Part shown: positions 56,866-64,000 of the stretch, piece by piece | How the letters are laid out: each line of letters starts with the position of its first letter | Numbering within the stretch: the stretch's first letter is position 1 | Source: Hippasteria phrygiana | Taxonomy: Eukaryota > Echinodermata > Asteroidea > Valvatida > Goniasteridae | NCBI GenBank assembly: GCA_037893225.1 | Contig: JAZGUH010000053.1 | Location: 1,116,001-1,180,000 of the forward strand | Direction: 5' to 3' | Length of the DNA: 64,000 bases | Notes under the pieces: generated by a model | The model's input: the letters and a program-made list of their open reading frames with translations, nothing else | Told to the model about the DNA's origin: nothing | Databases searched by the model: none | Position numbers and translations under genes: made by a program

Positions 56866-57893
56866 GTCACGTATGTTTCCTCCGCCAACTTAGTTTTGCT
56901 CATTGTGCAGATCTACAGTTTACCCTTTGTGTTGTACAAGTGACGTCGGATCAGTTTCTTTTTTTAAGCAATGAGGTGCTTATTTGCGTTTGAATAGGCA
57001 TAATGGTGTTGCGTAATTGATTTGCATAGTAGCCTTTTACAAGCAGTGATATTCGTTGATTTCCTCTGATGCTGTCATAGTTTTCAGCAGATGCGAATCC
57101 CATGGAAGTGAAGCTAACGACCAACTTGAAACCTTTCTGGTGATTACGAATGTGCAAAGGTGTTTTTTTTGGTCAGATTCACGAGTTCAAACCCGGTGTA
57201 GACTGTGCTTCGATTCTGTAGCAGCAATTGATTAACTGAACCAGCGATCCCGGTGATTTTCGAATAGTGCATAATTCACAGCTTTTAATCATATCGATAC
57301 CAATCATTATATAAATATGCCAAGAATCGATAGTATCTACTTCCGACTTTACCTGACAATATTACAAAGAAATCAATAAATATCATTATAAATAAAACCT
57401 TTGCACACCTGATTTTATAATGTGTGTCTTGGGATATAATTCTTGTACACATATATTTCTGGGGTACATCTGACAGAAAACCCCAATAAGAGACAATTTG
57501 AATGGTTCGTGTTGTTATAGCGTTTGTGCAGTATTTTGGCAACACGCCTAGTAGCATCCCGATGTAAGACTATCTCACAGACATTATTATCAATGGCTAC
57601 GGCTCTTCACCATAGCCTGTCAATGGCCAAATTTAAAGCCATAGCCACAAAAGACCCAATCCGGGCAACAGCTTATACTATGCGAGTGCAGCATACCAGC
57701 CTGTGAATACTAAACTGATAAACCCGCAATATACGTCAACATACGTGCAGTCTGGATGCACTGCAGCCCTGTAATCAACAGGTAGGAATAACAGTGATGT
57801 CATAGAACAATCCCTATGTGTAGTAGCGACCCCATGACATCGCGTATCGCATATCGCGCACTCGGTGATACAGTATGGCTAGCCGGTGTCACA
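56866..57893. other. No gene recognised
   Basis: Intronic DNA with short unsupported frames on both strands. Confidence 0.4.
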
Positions 57894-58047
57894 GTCTCAT
57901 TTATCCGGTGTGCCCAGTTTTCTGAACACTATTTAACGCTACTGAACCCTAACAAATGCATGCGCAGTGATGTATTTGTTGGGGTTCAAGTGGCGTTAAA
58001 TACAATGTAGTGTTCCGGAAAACTGGGCACACTAGATAAATGAGACC
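57894..58047. repeat. 154-bp palindromic element
   Basis: GTCTCATTTATC, GTGTGCCCAGTTTTC, GAACACTA and TTTAACGC pair with GCGTTAAAT, TAGTGTTCCGGAAAACTGG, GCACAC and GATAAATGAGAC. The loop contains CATGCGCAGTGATG. Confidence 0.7.
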
Positions 58048-58507
58048 ATGACAATGGGCCATGCATGTTTACATTTTAGCCCTAGATCCCGACACATTAA
58101 TATATTCAGGTCATCACATAATGTATATGCATGTATGTTTTGCGATCGCTGATTGCCTCCCTAGGAAAGCCTAGGGAGAAATAAAGAAAAAGTTCAACCG
58201 TAGCTGGTGCAGGATTCCCAAGACGATAGTGCGAGCCCATGAGTTGGGCTAATCGTACCGTTAGAGGGCGCACTGCATGAAACGAATTTACGCGATGCTG
58301 CACTATAAGATATTATTGGTATAAAGAAATGCATCTTTCAGACATTTCATAAATTTTCAGACTTTTTCTTAATTGGCAGTTTCATCACTGGATTAATAAA
58401 ACTTCATGCCACTATAAGCATATGTCCGTAAGTTCTATTCTTGTTCTCACGTCATATTGGCCTGTTGCCCCCGCTCCATTGTTTGTCCCGGCTTGGAGCA
58501 GCCAATT

Positions 58508-58737
58508 TGTGACCGGCTCTGGCAAAACCCGATGCTTCTCGGCATTTCCCATTACGACGCAGTATGGGCCCGCAATCATCAGTGATACCAAAACCCCAGT
58601 ATTGAAATTTGCGACCAGCTCTAGCAAAATCCAACACTTGGGGTGAAATTTAATATTGGTTTTTCTTTAACGTTGCGGGCCCATACCGCGTAATGAGAAA
58701 TGCCGAGAAGCGTCGGGTTTTGCCAGAGCCGATCACA
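58508..58737. repeat. 230-bp palindromic element
   Basis: TGTGACCGGCTCTGGCAAAAC, GCTTCTCGGCATTTC, CATTACG and TATGGGCCCGCAA have inverted partners GCGGGCCCATA, CGTAATG, GAAATGCCGAGAAGC and GTTTTGCCAGAGCCGATCACA. The central part has a second related copy of GACCAGCTCTAGCAAAATCC. Confidence 0.7.
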
Positions 58738-58928
58738 TTTAGTGGCGTGACAACACTTCAGTCTCGCCTCTACAAAGTTTACCGGTGACTGGTTAAAAAA
58801 ATAATTATCGCTTTTAATGTTGTAAATTCCCATTGCCTTTATTGTACACACTTGTATCTTTCTGCTTAATACACCGATGTAGTAGTATTGTCGTGCGCAC
58901 CCTTTGTTAACTGCAACAAAGTTTAATT

Positions 58929-59027
58929 GGAAGTTTTGGGTTGGGTTTCTTTAACATGTTTAACGGGTACCCGTATTGTTTTCAGTCCGGTACCCATTTC
59001 TTTTACTACCCTTTAATGCACACCCCT
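58929..59027 (+). mobile_element. Right end of the GAGTACCC hAT family
   Basis: It matches 21174-21262: GGAAGTTTTGGGTTGGGTTT, CTTTAAC, ACGGGTACCCGTAT, GGTACCC, TTCTTTTA and the terminal ATGCACACCCC. Its left part is not contiguous. Confidence 0.75.
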
Positions 59028-59771
59028 AGCTGTCGGCCATCTTTGTTCCTTTTTGCTCTTAATCCACTCCCCAGATAGCAGGGAGTGACAAATCCTGTTT
59101 GCGTGTTGGTTCTCGACATTCGATACCCCGTTCTCATGTTCAGTCAAGTAATAAGTAATAAATTCAACAATTATTCTTTGTTTTGGTGATTACAAATACC
59201 GATCAAAACAAGCCGCGATGTATGCCAAAGCTAGACGTGCCCGACTTGATAACTTTTGAAGAAAGCAAAATGTGGTACAACACGATATAGAATACCCAGA
59301 ATATGTGACTTATGGACGGCGTGTTTCCACTGCTGCGGTACTGGCAAGTGACACACAAAATGTTTCCCAAGGAACTCAAACTTTGTGGTATTTATTTGTC
59401 TCCTAAAATTGCCTAAATCTGCACGCTGAGGTCACAATTGAAATTTACCACGCCGCTGCCAAATATTGCAGAAAGGCGCCTATGCTTGAGCGCTAGTGCA
59501 TAAGTGCTAAATAAACCGAAGTGCCCAACTGCAAAGTAAACGAAAGAATCTTGCACATTAAATCAAGCGGACGATAACGATCACTGGCGGTAAACATGAA
59601 CTTACACCTATCTGTGCTACAGTATGCTGCCCTTTCAATGTGCACAATTCTGGATTCAGTGGCTCATTTCTGGATTATCAAATGCACAGATACCCTCCAA
59701 TCAATATGCGCATGTCACTATTGATGAAGAGTGACAGAGCAAATTAATTTTTCAAATCAAGACAGTTGTAC
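59028..59771. other. Intronic DNA, nothing recognised
   Basis: Between the hAT fragment and an exon of the - strand gene. No supported feature. Confidence 0.4.
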
Positions 59772-59868
59772 CTTTAAGATCGAATCTTTAAGTGACTTTG
59801 CTGTAGGGAGATCTAGCTTGTCCTGTAACTCAACATCGGCTTTTTGTTCTCCGGACCCAATTTGGTAG
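59772..59868 (-). CDS. Candidate PAXX-like gene, internal exon
   Basis: 97 bp bounded by TATCTTCAG/C and TTAAAG/GTACAA. It reads (S)YQIGSGEQKADVELQDK then LDLPTAKSLKDSILK. The V-x-L-x-K-x3-P-x-A-x3-L-K pattern is where vertebrate PAXX runs from its last head strand into the coiled-coil helix. Incoming phase 2 and outgoing phase 0 agree with the neighbouring exons, which supports a real gene independently of its identity. Confidence 0.6.
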
Positions 59869-60429
59869 CTGAAGATAAAAACATGTTCATATATTTAACT
59901 TAATACAAATGTGAATCAACAAAAAGTACAAAATTTGAATACTATTTTCTACACAAGTTACTGGACAATTTTTTGAACACAGGAATGAAGGGTCCTTTTC
60001 TGTTACAAGTAAGAAAATCGCATCCTGATAACTCGGTAATTGGTAGGTTGATAAACAATGAGTTGAGTACAGTCATATGGGTCAATTCTGATTCTGAATC
60101 AGGATCTCTCCTCATTGACTGAGTCCGAGTCCGTCATGAGTTATATATCTCTGCTGATTTGGGAAAAACTGACATGAAATGTCCATGACATGTTAAGAAA
60201 AAAGTTTGTGTTCTACTCATAATTTCCAAATAATTAGGCTGCAAAGCTAGAATATAAATTTGTTTAGCTTAACCCCTAACATTTTATTAAGCTCCTCAGG
60301 TCTTTGCAAATTGACGTCATGGACACTGCATATTGTATCTTGTCACAAAGGTAACATGAAAGTCTTTTACATTATAAATAAAATATGAAATAACAAAACA
60401 CTAACTTTCACAACAGAGTCTATTTTTAC
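59869..60429. other. Intronic DNA, nothing recognised
   Basis: AT-rich intron between two exons of the - strand gene. Confidence 0.4.
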
Positions 60430-60461
60430 CTGGTGACTCTGAACATCAGTGATTCAATGAT
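60430..60461 (-). CDS. Candidate PAXX-like gene, short or truncated exon
   Basis: IIESLMFRVT plus two bases precede the donor ACCAG/GTAAAA, and the leftover AG joins C of the next exon to give Ser. The stated start uses the CAG at 60462-60464. A 23-bp tandem duplication (ACATCAGTGATTCAATGATC...) and a SINE head begin right here, so the exon may originally have been longer and its left boundary is unreliable. Confidence 0.4.
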
Positions 60462-60481
60462 CTGCACATCAGTGATTCAAT

Positions 60482-60723
60482 CAGGTTGGTGTAGTGGTAC
60501 TTTCCTTGCCTTCCACCACTGTGACCCCGGTTCGAATCCCAGCTGGGGCCAACATGTGGATTGGGTTTTCAGTCCCGACCTGATTCTGTGGGTTTTCTCT
60601 AGAATTATTCTCTGGGGTTTTCCTCCCACGTCTGAAACTGTAACTTCCTTCCTCATCTTCTATCATATGGGACCCCAATGGAAATAAGTCGAAAGACTGA
60701 ATGCCGAATAATAAATAAATAAA
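60482..60723 (+). mobile_element. tRNA-headed SINE, copy 2 (full length)
   Basis: The A-box region is GGTTGGTGTAGTGGTACT and the B-box is CGGTTCGAATCCC. The body is CATGTGGATTGGGTTTTCAG, CCTGATTCTGTGGG and GGGGTTTTCCTCC. The tail is AATAATAAATAAATAAATC. It is inserted next to the candidate exon at 60430-60461. Confidence 0.85.
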
Positions 60724-61054
60724 TCATTTGGGAATAATACTAGTTTCATCCGTTTTAGTTATTAATGCATCACCATTTTGTTTATGAATGTCGATAAATT
60801 TAGCTCAAAGCGCATATTTTTTTTAAATTTATATTTTGTACGCTCATCTAAGTCGATCTGTCTGTTATTGATAGGGTGCTGGTACAAGTATGCCAAGATC
60901 GGGCTGTGCAGAGTGGTCCTTATATTCATCGCACTCGGAGCACCCACCACCCCTTTGTGTGAATGAAAACTTTGTTTGAGAAAGCTCCATCTTTTCATTA
61001 CACTCCCATTCAAGAATAATACAGTTTTAAACAAATGAACACATTGCGTAAGTG
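60724..61054. other. No gene recognised
   Basis: Intronic DNA. A GATAGGGTGCTGGTA word near 60871 belongs to the repeat continuing at 61055. Confidence 0.4.
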
Positions 61055-61130
61055 CAGGAATGCGCCTTTTGACATCAACCAGCCAGGTGGTCTTTTTCAA
61101 ACCGTGGATATGGAGCTAGGTCATCTATAT
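61055..61130 (+). repeat. CAACCAGCCAGGTGGT repeat copy
   Basis: GCAGGAATGCGC, GACATCAACCAGCCAGGTGG and TCTTTTTCAAACCGTGGATA match 50128-50200 in order. A degenerate SINE is possible. Confidence 0.55.
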
Positions 61131-61316
61131 TCAAGAGGTTAACTCCTTCACAACAACCACTTTTTGCCAGCCCAAACTCCCCTCCTCCCCAAAATTCTTT
61201 TCTTTTTAGAATTGTCTCACTTCTTATGACAACTTCCCGGTCTCCTACATGTATTCGTGTGACTTTGCTCACTTCATTCCAAAACTTTAGAAGGAAGCAG
61301 ATGTATGATCACTTAC

Positions 61317-61391
61317 AACAGGGTTGCTAATATAGACAAGACATTGTGACTGGCCAGAATCGCAGCCATCGACTTTGAAAAATACTATGAA
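61317..61391 (-). CDS. Candidate PAXX-like gene, upstream exon
   Basis: 25 codons, FIVFFKVDGCDSGQSQCLVY then ISNPV, end at a strong donor GTT/GTAAGTG. The pattern F-[IV]-x3-x-D...L-x-[VI]-Y-[IVL]-[ST]-[ND] fits the first head-domain strands of PAXX. The acceptor is GTAAGCAG/TTC. An overlapping alternative is an exon ending at 61400 with donor CTAG/GTAAGC and reading ...LDSLRDLYTFSVHQIT. The two cannot both be right, being only 8 bp apart. The exon that should follow (the W-S/FT part of the head) was not found. Confidence 0.4.
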
Positions 61392-61593
61392 CTGCTTACC
61401 TAGTGATTTGATGAACAGAAAATGTGTACAAATCACGGAGACTGTCCAGCTGTCTAGATGTTGTCTTGTAGATCCTACCCACCACCTCACTGCATTGCTT
61501 ACATAGGAGGTGTATGTATGTACTATTAAATAGAAAATGAGATGAGAAATAAGTATGTGTACATAAAATAAATGAAAACAACACTACTGTTAC

Positions 61594-62466
61594 AGGCCTC
61601 AAATTTAAGATTTTCTAGGGCACGGCCATTTTGCCTTCGATAATGAAACATTTGGCAGGGCACCAAGGCCAAAGCAAAGGGCACCAAGGCCAGTGGCATT
61701 TTCTTAAAAGGGCACGGAGGCCAGTCATTTTTAGAAATATTCTGTGAAGCCCTGTAAAACTCTACAAGCTCTGTAAAACTCCACAGATACATGTACATTT
61801 ACATGAATGTTTGTCGCTTTATAATCAAGCTTTTCATGGCATTTTTACAAACTTGATAGTTCAGGTTATTATAAACAACACACAATACATCGGTCATACA
61901 ATGAATGATGCCATGTGCCGCACGGACACAACTCCATGATGAAAGCGCAAGCGAACTTGACAACCAACTTGGTCGATTTTGCCTGGTAACCTGGGTACCA
62001 GGCACAATCGATCAGTGGTTGGCAAATAGTCGCTGATTGAACTTGGCCGTACCGTACGTGTACGTGCTTTAGATTAAATCTGGCTTCTGCCCCCTGCATT
62101 CCAAATTAAAATGCTGATGGAGGGATCGAAACCAGTCTATATCAAGCTTCGTGTCGTATGCATGCTGCAGCAGCCGTACGTACATGTACATGTACATGTA
62201 CATGTTGTAGTACATACCAGTACCGGTACGGTCTGGCCCGTGTGCACCGTTGCCACGCTGCACCGGCCGCGCCGACTACGGCCGGCCCGTCGGCGTGGCA
62301 CGGCACGGGTGGGTACGCATGGGCTGGCAACGAGGGCACTACGACCAGTTGGGAAAAGGGCATGGCAAGACTGGCCGTGAAGAGTGCGATTTTGTGAAGG
62401 GCACCACGGCAAACTTAAGGGCATCGACGGCACTGGCCGTCGTGGCCGCCGTTAAATTTGAGGCCT
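61594..62466. mobile_element. hAT-like non-autonomous element with AGGCCTCAAATTTAA ends
   Basis: AGGCCTCAAATTTAA at the left and TTAAATTTGAGGCCT at the right bound the element. The outside 8-mers ACTGTTAC (61586-61593) and GCTGTTAC (62467-62474) agree at 7 of 8 positions. GGGCAC-AAGGCCA-type repeats recur near the left end, and GGGCA/ACGGCA/GGCCGT words near the right. No transposase is found. The interior holds a GC-rich patch at 62220-62330. Confidence 0.7.
62181..62206. repeat. (TACATG)n microsatellite
   Basis: About four TACATG units within the hAT-like element. Related TACATGTACA words occur at several places in the window. Confidence 0.8.
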
Positions 62467-63007
62467 GCTGTTACATTACTATAAAGCAAAACAGTGCTGT
62501 CATTGCTGATGAGTAATTTAATTGAGACACCCAGGGTCTTTATCGAGCTCTGAAGTATCTACCTCCTGATGCCAATACCTTTACAAGACAACTATACGTT
62601 CTCTTGCGTTCTCTGGAGTACCGGTACTGTTCCTAGGCTGGTGCTTCTGCTTGTCACTTATCTTTATTAGATCGAGTACAGAAGCGCATTGTTAATTTGG
62701 CTGGAGAAGAGTGGGGCTCATCCTTACAATCACTCTCTCACCGGAGATCTGTTACTACTGTTAGTTCTATAGGTATTTTCAAGGGAAATGTTCCACCGAA
62801 CTTGCATAAAAAAGGTATTCTTCAAGTGTAGAGGAACCATCTGGTAGATGCATGGACACCCCCCATTTTTTGAATATTCATAAGCCACTGTTTATTGCAA
62901 GTGATGACTGTTTCATGAGTGAGGATTTGAGTCACATGAAACAGCCGTAGACAAGAGCCATCTTGTGCAACAACACTGGGGCTTGACCAGATACCTTTGT
63001 TCTGGTG
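62467..63007. other. No gene recognised
   Basis: Short frames only. No supported feature. Confidence 0.4.
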
Positions 63008-63286
63008 GTCAGGTTGGCGCAGTGGTTACTGTCCCGCCTTTTACCGCTGTGGCCCAGGTTCGATTCCTGCCCTGGCCCGGCCACATGTGGATTGGGTTTT
63101 CAGTCCCTGCCTGATTCCATGATTCTTCTGGGGTTTTCCTCTAAAACTAGCTGTAACTTCTTCTCATTGTCTTCTCTCTACAGGTTTCTTCGAGCTTTCG
63201 AGCTACAGTGCCTGGGGCACTTTTGAGGAATCCTTGGTTTCGTTACCAGAAAGAATTAAATAAATAAATAAAATAAATTCTGATCC
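63008..63286 (+). mobile_element. tRNA-headed SINE, copy 3 (full length)
   Basis: The A-box region is GGTTGGCGCAGTGGTTACTG and the B-box is AGGTTCGATTCCTG. The body is CACATGTGGATTGGGTTTTC, CCTGATTCCATG and GGGGTTTTCCTC. The tail is AATTAAATAAATAAATAAA. It is diverged from copy 2 mainly in the second half. Confidence 0.85.
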
Positions 63287-63529
63287 CAGACGCAATACAG
63301 TCCACAGTGATTTCAGAAAGCTCATATGTCTCCATCTGTCTTTTCATTTTTACTGAGTTTTTTGGATCAACCCCCCCTCCCCCTTTAATGTACCTCCTGA
63401 GGTGATGTGCTTTCCCGGTGTGCTTTCCATCACCTGGGGGGGGGGGGGGGGGAGGGGCAACACAAGTAATGTATGTAGTGCATCATGCCGGGACAGCCTG
63501 AAAGTATGAATGCTGTAGTTACATGTATG
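63287..63529. other. No gene recognised
   Basis: AT-rich with C- and G-runs near 63370 and 63437. No supported feature. Confidence 0.4.
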
Positions 63530-63570
63530 TGTTAGGCTTGGGCTACTCCGTGCGGGAGTCGACGGGAGTC

Positions 63571-63620
63571 GACTCTATTCGACTCTATTCGACTCTATTC
63601 GACTCTATTCGACTCTATTC
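63571..63620. repeat. (GACTCTATTC)5 tandem repeat beside GGGAGTCGAC words
   Basis: Five uninterrupted 10-bp units follow two GGGAGTCGAC words that start at about 63554. The layout, a TAGGCTTGGG-type start followed by a short tandem array, recalls the left end of the hAT element at 20570, and GTCGACT reappears near 63980. The element, if real, is cut off by the window end. Confidence 0.6.
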
Positions 63621-64000
63621 GACTCCAAGATCTGAATCAGAATCACAATTCCATTTTTTTGAGGAGTCTACTCCCAAAAGTAGCAGAATCCTGCTTCCCT
63701 GCAGACAATTCCAGGCCGATTCAATTGATCAGACTGCAGATTCTCTAAAAAGACCACAAGTGGCACTAGGCAAACCAGCTTTTTCGTCCATAAATCAAAC
63801 CAATAGGATCGAAGGCTGTGTTGCCTACATGTACATGTGTGTGAGCCCACACTGTAAACTGGTTGAGAAAATAACTGTAGTACATGTACATGTACATTGT
63901 ACTTGGATGATGCAATTCATAGTACATGAATATATTGAGTTGCTTCTCAAGGGGATTTTGATTACTGCTTTGTGTCCGAGTCGACTTTAAAAATGTGGAC

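Noticed and set aside
61398..61502. Alternative - strand exon ...LDSLRDLYTFSVHQIT with donor CTAG/GTAAGC
   Set aside because: It overlaps the acceptor zone of the better-fitting exon 61391-61317. Kept only as an alternative in that entry.

Overview
This window is intron- and transposon-rich eukaryotic DNA. Coding sequence is split by GT-AG introns, protein-like stretches are short, and most of the 64 kb is mobile-element debris. The mix of elements (a DIRS tyrosine-recombinase retrotransposon, hAT, Tc1/mariner and Harbinger-like DNA elements, tRNA-headed SINEs, many fold-back repeats, frequent TACATGTA runs) suggests a marine invertebrate deuterostome. An echinoderm is my best guess, inferred from repeat style and not proven.

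Two host genes can be supported. On the + strand, exons at 2264-2438, 21288-21406, 23271-23444, 34277-34487 and 38093-38184 encode the C-terminal half of an NT5DC1-like protein (5'-nucleotidase domain-containing protein 1, HAD superfamily). The N-terminal exons lie upstream of the window, and one exon between 2439 and 21287 is not recognised. On the - strand, phase-compatible exons at 61391-61317, 60461-60430, 59868-59772 and 54107-53784 form a second gene. It resembles PAXX (XRCC4-superfamily DNA-repair factor), but this is tentative. A frameshifted THAP-domain exon lies at 414-143 (-).

Layout. 1-2.4 kb: THAP fragment, a small MITE, then an NT5DC1 exon. 2.4-21.3 kb: one large intron region holding a TGACGTCA-rich repeat, a decayed uncharacterised repeat-encoded protein gene split by a MITE, a 7.2-kb TTA-flanked inverted-repeat element carrying two AAGCTT-palindrome arrays, a 1.3-kb minisatellite, a fold-back array, and a hAT element inserted just upstream of the next exon. 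21.3-23.5 kb: two exons with a mariner remnant and a head-to-head tRNA-like palindrome between them. 24.7-33.4 kb: a complete but dead DIRS element with terminal inverted repeats and internal complementary region, interrupted in its reverse transcriptase by a nearly intact hAT transposon. 34-38 kb: last two NT5DC1 exons, with a 1.1-kb fold-back, a SINE and a LINE tail between them. 39-53 kb: mostly non-autonomous DNA transposons, including three internally deleted Tc1/mariner copies. 53.7-61.4 kb: the - strand gene, whose large intron holds another TGACGTCA-rich element and several palindromes. 61.5-64 kb: hAT-like and SINE elements.

No CRISPR array, rRNA, functional tRNA or bacterial-type operon was seen. 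The very long open frames at 17.5-19 kb and the shorter ones at 12-13, 15.5 and 20 kb are by-products of tandem repeats.
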